Counted from the first letter of the stretch, positions 1 through 13,920 are shown. The stretch is 64,000 nucleotides of DNA from Membranipora membranacea (GCA_914767715.1 OU612074.1:16788062-16852061); one strand, 5' to 3'. Notes: generated by a model not told the origin, from the sequence alone. Translations and numbers: made by a program.

Positions 1-60
1 GACTATAACATGCATTGGTATTTGGGTAGTCTTTAATGATAGCTGCTGAGCAAAACTCAC

Positions 61-2551
61 CAAGGACATGCTGAACTCATGATCAAATTCTAGGCCTAAA
101 ATCTCTGACAATTTCTTCTGTAAATCTTCTATTGTCTGCAACAGAACTTATAACAGTAAATTCTTTAAAGTATGCAGTATGGTTTATATGCACGGTTGAG
201 TTTGTATTTATCCAATTTGACACAACTGGAAAAAGTTAGCTTCAAAAGGTTTTCTTTGCAGCAAAGTTGCTATGGTGCAGCAAGACTCGTATCAAAGAGC
301 TAATCTACAAACTGTTTACAAGCTGCTACTCACCTGATGAGCAAACTGGCAGTCTAAAGCCTGCCCGTAGTGAGCTTTATGACCGACAGCAGTGAGTATA
401 GATAAAGGTATGGCCTCAATCTTCAGTAGCTGTATCAGTGTGCTTAGCATAGGATCCCTTATTCTACTGTCTCCCGGCAGCGTCGGGAACATTGTCACTG
501 TCAGGAGAGGAGAAGATGATGACATACAATGCGGATGCAGAATGTTGGAGGTGAATCTAGAAGTAAACTTTGTTTAATGTTTATGCACCTACTAATTTGG
601 TTAGGTTAAATGTACAATCTCATAGCCAAGATAAAAGCCAACAGGAGGAGAAACAGAAGAAAAGAAACTGACATAATATATTGATCTATACTTTTCCATT
701 TCCAATTTGCGGATAGGAAATATACTCTTGTATACAGTGAGGACGGTAGATAGATTTTAAAATGTATACCTAGCTAGTGAAGCAAGCGACTCTGAACAAT
801 GTGCCATTGAATATCACACTGATAGGATTGCAAACTGCTCTTGTTGAATATTGTATTCACACTGATCATTTTAGGCAGCCTCCCATCCTACTCTATTGAG
901 ATACCAAACATACTACCTTGCAGGGAAACTAGCTTCTATAGCTTTTTCATGCAGCATCAAAGGCTTAAAACAAAGCGATTCTATCCTTTGACTACATCTC
1001 AACCGATTGAATCATTGAGAGTAAGTACCTTTATGTCCGTGAAAGCTGTTCTCAAAGTAGTTATGTTCGTACAAATAAGGTCTTTCTAACTCAGTTCTAA
1101 GGCAGGAGAGTGCTATGATCTGTTTTACATTACTAGCTCTGCATAGACATATGAGTTTGTGTATAATATAGTGGCACTTGTCTGGTGGTATCTCCGTGTT
1201 TATGATCACCAGGCTAAACTAGAAAGACGAAATAATTTTGTTATTTTTGCAATCTTTATTCAGCACATTAGAACATTTAACATTGATAACAACACACGGT
1301 AAACATGTTACAGGATAATTACGAGAAATCTCCTACTACATCAACAATTTTAGCCTAAGGATTGGCTGCCGAAGGCAAGATCTTTTTGTTGACAAAAGTA
1401 GAAATCAAATTCTTACCACGAGGGCCACAAAAACTACAAATTTCAGTGGATAACTGTTTTAAGAATAGGACGAAAGCCAGTGATCTAAATTCAACGAAGC
1501 CATCCACACATTTTTTCTGGGTTAGCTATTTAGAGGCCTCAATGACATGGGTTTAGAGAGTAAAAATATAAAATACTTAATAGCTTATTCATTTAGGTTG
1601 TACATCTTTTAATGTCAATTTTTCAACCGTCTTTATAATTTGTAGCAACAGATTATGTATAGAGCTAATTTATGTTATGTAAATGTTTTTGATAATAACC
1701 TGTTCAAATTTGCAGTCAAGAATCTGCAGTGGCTCAAAGTATCTCTCGTATGGCTCTGGAGTTGTGGATCTCTGACATTTTACAGTGTCGTGAGAATGTA
1801 ACTCCGGTACATCTAATGTGTGATAATTATATCCCATCTTTAGCCCAAGCAGAACTCTGCTGTAACATTAGACGAAAAGTCATATCAAATGATATCTATC
1901 CCACATTATTATAAGTTTCTGGCATTGTATATGTGTATGTTTTAACAAGTCAACATGGTTTGATCACATAATGATATAATGTGGCTAAACCTTTGCAACA
2001 TTGCGGAAGACAATTTCAATCCAACATTTGCCTGCCATCAATTATCACACACCCACGACCAAAACAATACAGCACGAAAGAGCTGCTTTTATCCTTTCAT
2101 AGGTCAGTTAGTTTCATTGGGACCAAGTTTGTATCTGCACTGAATGAAGTTAGAAGTCATAAAACAGCTTGACGACATTACACCATATGTGACTTCAGGA
2201 CAACCATCACCAATATAAGATATTAAGCTATACCTAGTCTAAGACCATAGACTGTGTAGGTTACCCACTCACCGAAATATTGTTACATTCAATAATCCTA
2301 TATACTAAGTTGTCTGAGGTTTATTGACAGTAGCCTAATATTCTATGGTCTGAGACAAGGAGTTCCCTTATTCTGCTTCATGGTTTACTTACCACCCTAT
2401 TGCGAGCATGTCAGCATATCCAAATAGCACTGTAGGTTTCAGTCCAACAAATTCATCATTTTTGTGTTTGTTGTCAGGCTGCACGGTAGCATTGTTGCGG
2501 TGACGATCTGAGTTTTCTTCCATCATATCACAAATAGTTAACAGGTTAACC
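61..2551 (-). CDS. Probable PSMG1-like proteasome assembly chaperone, 3' part
   Basis: Four minus-strand exons join in phase: 2393-2551, 1029-1213, 334-497 and 61-135, each with AG acceptor and GT donor. The third has a clear pyrimidine tract and CAG. The gene continues past position 1, and its 5' end was not found. In PSMG1 (PAC1), which helps assemble the proteasome alpha ring, a strand-helix-strand region is followed by a helix and a second core strand. Here residues such as LVIINTEIPP, a helix, then NVKQIIALSCLRTEL, and later LKIEAIPLSILTAVGHK follow that order and spacing. The last exon begins TIEDLQKKLSEILG. Conservation is only moderate, so the name is an inference from pattern. Another small alpha/beta-fold protein remains possible. 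Confidence 0.45.
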
Positions 2552-3516
2552 CTGAAAATGATATTAACACATGATTGAAAAATACAAAAACTTAGCACAA
2601 CATTGCTCATAGTATTTTGCAGCATAACAGCGTCAAGTTTAAATTCTGCCTTACTTTTTATATTTGTACTGTTTGTGCACCGAGAAAAGTGAAATGCTAA
2701 TATAATTACCTTTCTCTGGGGACATATAGAAATAGCGCAGCAGTGCAATACGATTAATGTTTTCAGCAGTTTGAAATGCGTCCTTAAGCAATACCATTTG
2801 ATTGTATCAACAACAACTAGTAACATTATTTTACGTTGAAAGAGGTTGAATATTCCTATCAGTGTGCTATACGTAATATTTAATTTAAATGCCACAGCTG
2901 GCTGACTTTTTATCGGCACAATCCGAGTATTTATTTTTGATCGCTTATCATGCTGAAGTATGAGTACAGTAGCTCATAACTGGTCATTGGGACTGTTCAA
3001 TCCAGGGGCGTAGCTTAAATCATAATTCCCCTGATAATCGGAGCAGAAAAAAATAAAGAAAGAATAATGTCGGTGATTAAACGTAGAAGTTGGTCAATTT
3101 TGTTCCTTCTTTTAGAGCATGTTTACATGTGAGTCTTTATAATCCATGGTTATCATAGGGAAATGTGCTGGATTGAAAACTGTGACAATACGCCCCTGGC
3201 TGAATTGATGTCATATCTACATATTAATGAGTTAAAGTGTTTACATTAAATCAAAATATCAAACATAGGAAATTAAAATTCAACATCGATTTCAATTTTT
3301 GCTCTTTGCATAGCACTTGTTCAAATCTTACATGTCTGTGCTGAAATTGAATATCAAGTTTGTCGTGCCAATTACCTCACAGTGGCAATTAAAGCGTGGA
3401 TGAAGCCTAGCCAAATAATCTCAGCAACCCCAAAAACTCAAATCCAACGTGTCTTCGTACGGAGTTGCCCTCCTTCCAGCCGACAGTTGTGGCTAACTAG
3501 TAGAAAAGTAAGGAAC

Positions 3517-3762
3517 CTGGGGGTCTTTCAATTAGAGACAGCTAAAATCGCAATCATATCGCTCACTCAGTGAGTGAGTGATACCTGTAGGGCTCTCGCT
3601 TTCAGATCACTCACTCAATGATGGAACTATATACATTCTGAGTGAGTGATTTGGAAGTGATTTTGTCTAATTGAAAGACCACGTGAGTGATAATTTTGAG
3701 TGATGTGATAGTGGTAACTTGCTTTATTAATGCATCGCTCTTTCTAATTGAAAGACCCCCAG
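3517..3762. mobile_element. Short terminal-inverted-repeat element (MITE), copy A
   Basis: A perfect 20-bp inverted repeat, CTGGGGGTCTTTCAATTAGA and its complement, bounds 246 bp with no coding capacity. The interior carries several copies of the motif (G)AGTGAGTGA and its complement. Two related elements with the same ends lie at 10427 and 11961, so this is a dispersed non-autonomous family. I could not identify a convincing target duplication, so the superfamily is open. Confidence 0.75.
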
Positions 3763-4275
3763 AATGGCTTTATGCTTTCTAAGTTGCCTAGCTAAGCTTA
3801 TGTAGCTGGTACCTGGACTTTCCACGGGGACAGAATAACACTCTAATATTTCATTATCAAAGAGAACTGCATTATAGGAATTTCTAGAACTAATCTTTCG
3901 TACCTCAAATTAACTTACTAGATTTTCAACTCTGCAAGAATCACCCTTGGTCTTGTTGCAGCGCAATCACAGTCCAGCTTGTTTTCTTACTGCATCCTCT
4001 ATTTCTTGGTCTCTGTATTGATCGATAACCAACACTGCACTCTAAAATTTGTACAAGAAGTTTGGGTATGTTGTTCATTCAATTTTCTTGCACCAGATAT
4101 TGATAACTTATCATCGCAGTCAAAAAAAGACACCTTCTGTCGCACATTTTCCTTTGAAGTGCTTGCCTTTTATACAGTGAGTGAAAATCAGGAGCAATAT
4201 TCTACCAGTGGTTTTTGGTGGTACATGTCAGGTTATTTTTAGTAATAGATGAATTCTGTTGACATAATGACTTAC

Positions 4276-4386
4276 CTCCAACATAAATGAGTTGACAAAA
4301 AGACAAAATATAAATCCAGACAAAATTTCTTCAGGTCTGCAGCTCTCGGTGAGAATTAATCCCAATCTGATTAGCAAATTGAGTAC
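4276..4386 (-). CDS. Isolated candidate exon, unassigned
   Basis: A 111-base minus-strand segment is open in one frame only (phase 0 to 0). It is flanked by a good acceptor (CTACAG) and a good donor (GTAAGTC). It encodes 37 residues starting VLNLLIRLGLILTE and ending NSFMLE. It could be an upstream exon of the PSMG1-like gene, but its phase does not fit the exon at 2393-2551 without another exon between them. I do not recognise the peptide. Confidence 0.2.
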
Positions 4387-5791
4387 CTGTAGCCTGGAAA
4401 TCCTGCACCACAGCTCACAAGCGTTGAGGGGGGATACTCGGGCATCCCACAAAAAATCACACAGGGGCCGAAATACTAATCAATTATTTAACAGTGTTAT
4501 AATTGTTTGAATCAATAGTTACACAAAGCAATTATCATTTGGTATGAATCTGATGAGCACTGCCACACCAATTAGTAACTCGATGTGAGATGTAACAAGG
4601 CTATTAATAGGCCATCAGTATATCCTAGAGGAGTAAAGTACATGCCTGAAGTAGCTGAATTCAATACTAGCTAACATTAACTCACACCTTAGCTAGCAAA
4701 ATTATACAATAGTGCTTGCTAACATATGACCACTCCCAAACTAACTAAATTTAACTCTAGCGATATAATTTAACTCTAGCTTTATAATTTAAGTCAGACA
4801 GGTACCCTGCTTGAATTTATGAACAAACTTTCGTCTTACTATAATAGTAGAAGATCTTCATAATCATTACAAACAAATAATATTTTAAATGTTGTGTCAA
4901 ATGTTTATTTTTCATAAAATTTAATAGTTACTAAGATTTGTCTACTCAATGTATTTTTGATAAAGCGGGGAACAACCCAAACAATCTGTATTAATTAAAA
5001 CCTACGGTTATAAAAAATAAGGAGTCTATTTCATAAAAAATAGTTATGTGGATGATGCCTGTATCGCCAACAGATATCAACTTTAAATCAGCAGTAAATT
5101 AACACATCACAGCTAGTTGGCACAGCAATATACAATCTCAAGTCCATGCACACCCTCTAGGTTTTTTAGATTTAACCAGCAAAGGTTGACAGCAAATTTT
5201 GCATGTCAATTCAATTGCTTACACCAGAAAATGTGAGCCATTTAAATGGGTTGAATAACAGGCGCTTTCTATATGTTCAAGAATTCAAAAATGTACCAAC
5301 TCATCAAAAAGTTAGATTTTCTCAAATTATATATTGACCATGTGCATAACCTGTCAATTCTGGTCATGTGCCAAAGACAAGATGAAAGTCAACATTTTTA
5401 AACACGTTACAAGAGAGAGGTGAGGGCTATCGTAACAGCATCTTAACCGTCATTAACATATAAAACAGGGTGTATGTGTATAGCCCAATTTCTGTCCACT
5501 CAAGTATGAGATGTTGGTTGTATTTCCACATAATATGAGAGAAACTCAGTGAGTGGAGCTGGGGCTAGCCCTCGCAGACCGACCACCAGATAGCGTCTTG
5601 CTTCCATCTTCTTGTGATGTCAGCTAAGACACTCAATACCGAGTCTCCATCACACGCCGCAAACATGAAACATTAAATTCATTACTAAGGAAAGACAACT
5701 TCAAGGCTTGAGTACCTTTAAAGTATATCGATAATGAATGAATAATGTTACTTGTGTACTTTTTGTAGCTTGTTTTAGATGGGTGTTACTC

Positions 5792-8700
5792 CTATGTGCC
5801 CTGTAGAGGGGAGGGCGACTGACGCTGCTTGAATCCTTTACCGTTCAGCTCCGGACCAAGAGGCTGTCTACTGACTACTTTCTCTGGCTTCTCACATATC
5901 AGGTTCAGCCTGCAACCATAATACAAGATTAACACTGTGAGAACAATAATTGGCAACATCCTACCTAAGAACTTTTGAAGTGATATGCCATTGGGTAGTA
6001 ATCGACAGCGCAGAATTGCTGGGTGGGAATGCTGATGTTTATATGCCCTATAGACTGAGAGATGGATTTTGCATGCTGATAGACCAGGGAGAATGGATAG
6101 ACCAAGGTATGTAATCGCAGCAGGTAATTTAAATCATCCATCAGTTAATTCACACTAGCTTCAAGAGAACCACCGCTCATTCGACTGGATTATATATTGG
6201 CTCGTTCATCAAATCTAAGCTCTCCTAGATGGGGACATTTATTTCCAGTGACCAACACTGAAGCATTTATCAGTCGAACATCATATCAGCTTTTTCATGG
6301 TCGACATGTCTGTCATGTTTGCGATTCAATCAAGCTTGAGGATAGAGCAATTTTCTGTATTGTGTGAATGTGTGTGGATCAGGGGAAGGGAGACAGGACT
6401 GTTCCTAGACATAAATTTACAATACCACAATCAATTGATCTTCAAATAGTAAGAGAAACTGGTCATTCAAACTTTTAAATAAATACTCCAAATATACATC
6501 CAGATAGGAGTTCTTACAAACAAGGAATATTGAAGATTGATAATTTGAATCTTCTATACACCACCTAAGGTTGTTTCTTAAAAATTTTAAGCCCGCTAGT
6601 TATGCCAAATGACAAGACTCGATGCTCAAGACGTAACATTGTGGTAATATCACTCCCTAATTTCTTATCAAACGGAACCGTAAAAAGATGTGCTTCACAA
6701 CCATGAGAAATTGGCAGCAAATCACCATCCTACTGCAAAATATGGTTCATAGTTCATGAGGAGATTGTACTTGTGCCCAATATAAACATCCGTACAGACT
6801 GCTAAGGTCATGTTACACGCATAAAACATTGATGTAAGATCAAGGGTAGTGCAAAATATTGCACTTTCAGGGTTTTTAACTAGAGCTCAAGCAATACGGT
6901 TCAAGATACAAGTTAATTTCTCTCAACCACAACCAATACTCTTTCAATGACCACACCATGAGTTGGGGGAGGGTGAAAATACCCATATTGAACAGTATTA
7001 ACATTTCAATATATTGAATTAAGTAATTCAACACATTTTACCTTACTAAGGTAAAGTGATAACAAAGATAACTACTTACCGGGTAGCGAGTTTAGGCGAG
7101 CCATTTTCCATCACATCCCCGTTCTCCAGCTCGTCCCCTGACATACCCCCGGCTGCTTTATCCGCTCCTAGTATTCTCTTTCTAGCCTCGGCGTATTCAG
7201 CTTCTCTCTGCTGTAGTGATTTATAACTCGGCTTTCTCTCTCCCATATCCGACTGCGCGGCAATCTGCAGAAAAACATTATTTTATAGCTACATGTAAAT
7301 GCAATGACCATTTATTCGGTTTTTGTAGACTTTTTTAAACCTTTTCTGGCGATCACCATAATTAGTATATTTTTCATCTCGATGCTGCATGTCCTTATTG
7401 GCCTCAAGCACTGGACAGCTAAAAAAGAAATTAACGACAAGGTAACTTCGATTGGAGTAGTAGAGGGTGGCTGGGCTGGTTGGTGCGCCAGCCACATATG
7501 TAGTCATACTCAAAACTTTGAGGTCCTAAATTCTAAACCCATGACTGACCTCTATAACTAGGCCAAACTTTGAAGGCAACCCTATCTTGGTATTGGATCA
7601 GCGCCAATGCACAATCAGAGGCAATCTCAAGTACATTTGATTGACTCAAAAGCATCAATCACATAATCTTACTAGGCCTATATAGCCTATATATATTTGA
7701 ACTGGAATATAGGAAAGGTTTTTTGGAAGAACTGCTTTGACGATACTCTCAGTGAATCCTAGTTTAACCAAGAGGCATGTTTTATTCATTCAGATTAGAC
7801 CATCATATTTTGCCTAAAATACATGATAATTTGTGTAAATCATATCACAATGACGTGATCAAAAACACCTCGCTGGCAAGAAGGTCCTGCTTATGTTTAT
7901 TTCCCATGTTATGAGATTTATCTTGTATTTAATTGACACAAGATGAAAATTATTATGATTTAGTGAATTGACTACATGACATTCTGCACGTAGAAAACAA
8001 TATTGCAATGCTAGCAGAACCAGTTGGACCTTGAAGTCAGTTAAACATGTGATGCAAACAGAAACCTTTCCTCAGTTCGCTCAACTCAGCTGGCAAAGCA
8101 TTACATGGTCATATCACTATTAATTACTGAATTCAAGATCCACATAGGCATTTGGTGGACATGAGTAGGCCGAAGAGTAAAATAACCAGGGTTTAACAAC
8201 TTATTTAGCTGGACCTCTGAATTGTACAATGTTGCACATGCCTACTTAGTAAGAAAGCACAACCTGTTAGTGTCAAGAATTGCATCGGTATGATAACCAA
8301 CACAAAAAATATTCCTCTCACCTCGGCGGGGTCGCGCTTGAGTAGTTTGATAGTCGGAGTATATTGAGTTCGCTGCTCATTATTCTGTAGTATGGTGACT
8401 TTACCAAACTGTAGAGAGTCGGCTTTCTCCTTCTTCTTCTTGGCTGCTATAGACTGCTTCTCCAAAGCTTCTATCTGTTTATCTAGCTCCTGGTAGTATA
8501 ATTACAGTTATTACAAAATGCAAACCTGAATGCCAGTGATATGTAGCCATATAAAAGTTTGTCAGCATTCAACTTAATTATTGTCTCTTGTTAGCATATA
8601 GGGCATAACCAAAAGGGACGCCAAATTCTCACAGAGAACGAGCGAATTCTATCACCACAGGCTTAAATTTGCTCTCAAGTTGACAAACACAAGGGCAGAT

Positions 8701-9399
8701 GCATTTTCCTAGAACTATTTTACAGTTGCATTCATGAAACGGAACAATGAGTGCTGGTTGTTAACTATGGTTTTACATACTCCATATACAGACACATTGT
8801 GACTTTGATAAAGATTGCAACTCAACTTCAATGAGAACCGGATTCTGCAAGTGGCCAAGTGGAACCTATGAATAATAGATAGGCTAGTGTACTTGTGTAT
8901 CTGTTATAGAACCAAGGAGTTAGAACAAAGATAGATGAGTGGTCAACTAGAAACTGAAAACAACTATATTCACAGCCCTGTCATTGACATACTATAGTTA
9001 CTATAGTCTTACTTTTGTGTCCCTTATTATTATATTATCAATCATGATCATGATCATGATTAAACAATCAAGCACGACTAACTCAGCCCTGAAGACAATT
9101 AGTGTATAGTTTCAGAAAATATGCCAATACTTAACTAAGACATCAATCATTCATTTAGCTGAACTATTTACTTACTAGGCAAGAGAAATCCAAATTCAAC
9201 TCAACTGAATCCCTTACCAACCAGTGCCCCTTGGCTGGACAGACAGGTGATTTCAGAGGTATGTAAGTTGCCATAGGCACAAAATATCTTCATTGTAGTG
9301 ATCTACACCTATAAAGATGAACTACTCTTTCCTACTCACCCCATTTTCATCAAGAGTTTCCCAGTCATCATTTTCATCACTGGAAAAGTTCTCTGCCAT
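5792..9399 (-). CDS. SZRD1: SUZ domain-containing protein 1 (SZRD1) orthologue
   Basis: Four exons (9340-9399, 8322-8489, 7080-7264, 5792-5909) have GT-AG borders and matching phases. They give 176 aa, close to the roughly 150 aa of vertebrate SZRD1. Exon 1 encodes an acidic N-terminus with DDWETLDENG. Residues about 21-45 are a charged, Lys-rich helix. The SUZ motif REAEYAEARKRILG lies at about 96-109. The SUZ-C-like C-terminus carries RQPLGP (152-157) and GFKQRQ (163-168). SUZ domains are small RNA-binding motifs; vertebrate SZRD1 is linked to cell-cycle control, but its biochemistry is poorly known. The start is the first ATG and gives the family's usual acidic start. The gene lies 743 bp downstream of DNTTIP2 on the same strand. 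It appears intact. Confidence 0.93.
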
Positions 9400-9998
9400 T
9401 TTAAGAGTTAGGCCTTGACCTTGTGTGATGAGTTCGATTCAGGCTTTTAGAACTAATCAATTGAATTGGAAAAAACGATCAAGCCAGACCGCACCCAATT
9501 ACAATTAAAAGAGAGTTGAAGCTCCAGACTATGTATATTAATGAAGCCAATGGAGAGGGGACACAACCCTAAATTATATGAATTAAAAGAATTAAGAAAC
9601 AGTTGAAGGGTGTGGGAATCTAAAGTATTTTAACAATGCTAGTCTATGACCTAGCAACTTGGGTAAGTCACAAGGCTGATAGATATTGAGCCTCCACCAG
9701 CCAGTAAGTTGTTATGTTGTTGGTTGATCAAGATTATGTAGGTTACACCTGATATCAACAATGACAAAATGCACCTCTGTTCACAATTTTACTTCAAGCA
9801 GCACTTGGCACCAATACCATCAAGAAACTATACACAGAGACCAGGGTAAGCCAGGTTAAGAGTTTAATGTGTAAATACTACTCGACATGTTACATCAGCT
9901 TCTGGAAAACATTAACTTGAAATCTTGATGTCACAATCTAAGTGAGCACACGAACAAAGGGGAAAATGAAATGCAGAGAGAACTTTCAATTGATTGGT

Positions 9999-10004
9999 TT
10001 TATT
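9999..10004 (-). terminator. Candidate polyadenylation signal of DNTTIP2
   Basis: The minus strand reads AATAAA about 140 nt downstream of the DNTTIP2 stop codon and well before the SZRD1 start. Position and strand fit a poly(A) signal. No transcript data support it. Confidence 0.4.
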
Positions 10005-10142
10005 TTCCGTAGCAAATCAGCTGAATATTTTACATCAGATAATAATAGGATAGAGTAATTGAAGGTAATGAGACGATCATTAGCATTTCAAAGTCACCAG
10101 CTTGCTTTAGTACGGACACAAAGTATAATGAATAGAAGATAA

Positions 10143-13100
10143 TTATTTTGTGCGTTTAGTTTTGGTGAATCGTCCTCCCTTCTTGCCAGGATGTCTCGTA
10201 TTCAATTTGTCCATAGCTTTCACATACATCTTCTTATTCTTCCTATAATAATTAATCAGACAGTCACATTATATTATTATAAGCTACTCAGCTCAGCAGA
10301 TTTATTTTACTGTCAAAATTCGGAGTCAATTGTAGATAGGTCCACTTCTTAAGATGGGAAGGAAAGGTAACTCCAATATGTGTGTAAACATACATGTGAA
10401 GTTGGTAAGGTTGATCAGTGTATCTAGGGGTCTTTCAATTAGAATGAGAGATGATTTACTGAAGCAAATTTTCACTCTCACATCGCTCAACATTGTTGCT
10501 CACTCAGAATGTATTTATTTCCATCAATCGGTGAGGAATTTGAAAGCGATTTGGCTGTCTTTAATTGCAAGACCCCTCCCCCAGCCTCTCAAGTCTTTAG
10601 CATGTTAAAACTTGCAAGGGGCGTTGACCATAGGGCAAAACTCCTCTAGTAATGTTCGGTTTCCGCTTTAATTTAAAAATATTTAAGATTTCAATAGTTG
10701 ACATACTTTCTAAATTCTGCATCAGCTAGCAGCTCATCAACAATAGTCCTCTTTCGGTCCTTCTTGGTGACCCTGGAGTGATAAAAATCTACCGGGGAAT
10801 CCTGTACAGTCGCCACCTAGAAAACACACAAAATACAGTTGTCTCCTGAGGAATAAACACAAAATACAGAATTACATATGAAACCTAATACCGCATACGC
10901 TCCTTGCCGCATACAACAACTTACGGATAGTGACATAGTACACAAATTATGTTTCATTCAAGACTTACAGGGTTTAAAGTCTAACATCAAATTATATCCA
11001 TCGATGTCTCCAATTTTCCTCTGTGAAGTTTTATGAATGGATGCACTTAACTGGTTGAGATAAATTTGGATAAAACTGCCCTCCAAGATTGTGTTAATTT
11101 CCTGCTTTGCTGGCTACTAACAGATACAGTTCACATGATATAACATCTTTAGTATAATTTGAAAGCTGTCTGTCTCCCCAACTCGCAAAAGTACCTCAAC
11201 TGAGCCAAAGAGCTTGCAAACCTCTAGATCTATTTGATGGGACTATTAGATAATTATATAATTGGTATAATTTAGAGTGACATGCTCAGTATAACTGCTA
11301 TTTTTCACATACCTGGAAGAATTTTGGCCCAGATCCGTTCTTGTAGTCGTTTTTCCTGTACCCCTTATAGCTAGCGATTGTCCCTCTCATCTGTAGAGCT
11401 TCTATGTCAGCTTCAAGCTCCTCAGTCATCTCGGGGGCCTTCATGTCAAACCAGTCCTTCTTCACTCGCGATTTCTCCTCCTACAAACATAAAAATGATT
11501 GTCGCCAATACGTTAATGTTTGCTCATTGCCTAATTCTAATATCAATCCTGTAATAGGTTGATAGCATCAAATGTACGGCACATGGAAAAAATAAAATAA
11601 TAAGGAGTCTGAGCTGCGTTAGTTGAAAAATCGCATATATAATTTAAAAAAGGTATTTTGTCCCTTGGTGGTTCTACACTTGGATGGCCTGTATTTATCT
11701 ACATTTGTTCTACGAGTAGATTTTCTGTTCTGTATTTACTTTAATACCAGCAATGATGAATATGTGTAGGGAGGCTCTCTTGTCTCTTGCAACTTTGATT
11801 CCTGTCTCCATTGTCACTGTCAATGGAGACAAGTTGTATGGACATCTAAGCTTGCCCGCCACCTTACTTATAGGGAGGGGGGAAAGGGAGGGATGCATTA
11901 AATATACATGATCCTAATCCACTGAGTAATATCATCTAGTACTTTTAATGACTTAGCAGCGGGGTCTTTCAACCAATATGATGTTTCACTAAGTCAAGTT
12001 ATCGCTATCACATCGCTCACTATTAAACCTCACTTAGTCTTTCATTTACACAAATTTGTTCCCAAATCGTTCACTCAGAATGTATATAGTTCCATCATTG
12101 ACTGAGCTATTTGAAAGCGAGATTGCGGCTTTTGCTGTTTTTAATTGAATGACTCAGCAGGCTTAATTTAACAAACATCTGAATGGGACTAGGGTACCTG
12201 GGATAGTATACTCACCATCCGTTTTCTTGCGAGAGCTTTCTTCCCCTCAGTGTAACTAGGTAGCGCATGCTTCTGCTCAAAATCACCACCTATTACAGCT
12301 TTCTTCATGGCCTGAATAATAAATTTTGGAAAATTGCGGTTTGGCTGAGCATCATAACCAAATCTCAGCTCTCAGGTTTGTTGTGAAGGCAACTAGTTTT
12401 GATTAACTCTCATTTTGATAAATTTAGATCCTTTTTGTCAGCGACCAAATTTCCAGGTTTTGACATCAACGTCTTACAAGAAAAAAAGTTATGTCTCAAA
12501 ACGCAGTATTTTCCCCAGGCAATACGGTATTATTCCGTCCTACAGTAATATAAACAAGGCCCTGGGCTCACACATTTAGACTACACCTAAGACAAGTATT
12601 AAGCAATCTTTGAGATCATAGAGACTTATGTACCGCCTCACCTCCGGCTCTGCTGGTTTGGTTTTCTTTTTGAAGGTGCCTTTGGTGAGATTCTTCTCAG
12701 CTTTCTCTCCAAGATCTAAGTAGCTCTCCTCGGACTCAACATGAATCTCTGATGCTGGCCTAGCGTACTTCTGTCTGTGATAAAAATATAGAAATGTCAG
12801 CGGCAGCAAAAATAAGGAAAACTAACTGCAACTCTTTAAATGGGCTCATAAAAGTCAGGTTAGAAGACTGTCAGAAATAACATTGATGCATTTTATCATG
12901 TAATAGCAGGAGCACCAGGTTTAGTTGGATCAGCAGTTGTAGTTCCACAGTATATGTCTTTGTCAGCATTATTCGGGTCTCGTATGACACATGTAACCTG
13001 TCCAGCCAACCCCTCCCTAAGGATACCTCATTTTGGAGTCAGTCGCAAACATTGAGATCCAAACAAAACTCAACCGTAAGACATTGCTGCAGCTCTGAAT

Positions 13101-13920
13101 TCTTTATAACTTTCATTTTAAATGTATTTTTTAAAATTTTTAAATAAATTTCAACTTACATAATTGTATGACGATGCTCTGGGTCAATCTCTGGTTTCAT
13201 ATCAGGTCCTTGCTCTGGGTTGGTGGAAGATGTTGCTGTTTGCATGTCGTACCCTGCTTGTCGATCAATCATAAACATACTATCGTCTGTGTTAGGAGCA
13301 TCTTCAACTTTACACTTTCCCCCGTTTAGAAAACTAAATGCCTCATCATCGGAATCATCATCAGATGAACCTCCCATGATCTGTTCTTCTAACTCAGCTA
13401 CAGTTTTTGGTGTTGTTCTCCCAACGTTTGATTTTGCAAGTTTCTGTGAAGCTGATTTGCTGTCAATTATGAATTTTAAAGGAGAGTTTACAGCATCACT
13501 ATTAGTATTACCTACTTTCTCATCATCTTCGCTATTTGTTTCTGTTATCAACTTAGCTGTTGATTTCTCACTGGGGTTTGTATCAATTTGGTATGAAACA
13601 TTTCCAGAGCATTCTGCCTGGTCTTCTAGGGCTGGGGACCCTCCAGCCTCACATGATGACTCTTCAACAATACTGTCATTGGTACAAATATCCGATTCTG
13701 GCTGGATTATTATCTTCTTTGAGTTTGACCTTTTTACTTGTCCAACCTTTTTGGATCGGCTTACTCTGGATGTAAAGCTTTTCTCAATCAAATCATTGCC
13801 CGCATCTGGATCTTGAATGTCTCTGGGGGCATTGTCACATGCATCATCCGCTGTAGTAGCAACGTTGTCCTTATTTTGTTCAGATGAAACAGTCTTCTGA
13901 GATCTTCTTTTGCTCACCAT
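10143..13920 (-). CDS. DNTTIP2: DNTTIP2 / Fcf2 pre-rRNA processing factor orthologue
   Basis: Six exons (13160-13920, 12642-12774, 12216-12311, 11313-11480, 10707-10816, 10143-10242) join in phase to give 455 aa. The first exon encodes about 253 acidic, Ser-rich, probably disordered residues with basic patches such as KKVGQVKRSNSKK. The Fcf2 domain fills the C-terminal third. It shows DWFDMKAPEMTEEL at about 339-352, then YRKNDYKNG and GPKFFQ, then PVDFYHSR at about 394-401 and DRKRTIVDELLADAEFR. The protein ends in a very basic tail. Yeast Fcf2 and human DNTTIP2 act in the nucleolus in early 18S rRNA maturation (SSU processome). Human DNTTIP2 is longer (about 756 aa), the difference being mainly the disordered N-terminus. 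The start is the first in-frame ATG of the long first exon. Confidence 0.93.
10427..10576. mobile_element. MITE of the GGGGTCTTTCAATTAGA family, copy B
   Basis: The left end is GGGGTCTTTCAATTAGA and the right end is the slightly diverged complement (TTTAATTGCAAGACCCC). The interior shares CACATCGCTCA and CTCACTCAGAATGTAT with the other copies. It lies in an intron of DNTTIP2, between the exons at 10143-10242 and 10707-10816. Confidence 0.65.
11961..12155. mobile_element. MITE of the GGGGTCTTTCAA family, copy C
   Basis: It begins GGGGTCTTTCAA and ends TTTTTAATTGAATGACTC. It shares CACATCGCTCAC and the CACTCAGAATGTATATAGTT stretch with copies A and B. It lies in the DNTTIP2 intron between the exons at 11313-11480 and 12216-12311. 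It is the most diverged of the three copies. Confidence 0.6.

Noticed and set aside
841-1089. Plus-strand ORF with a good-looking donor (GTAAGT near 1021)
   Set aside because: The following plus-strand open stretch near 1710 does not continue in phase. The minus strand gives a better phase-consistent exon (1029-1213) for the PSMG1-like gene.
5560-5680. Minus-strand short ORF beginning MEARRYLVVGLRG
   Set aside because: No donor in frame, and it lies just 3' of the SZRD1 stop in what should be UTR or intergenic DNA. It could be an N-terminal exon of the next gene but I could not support it.
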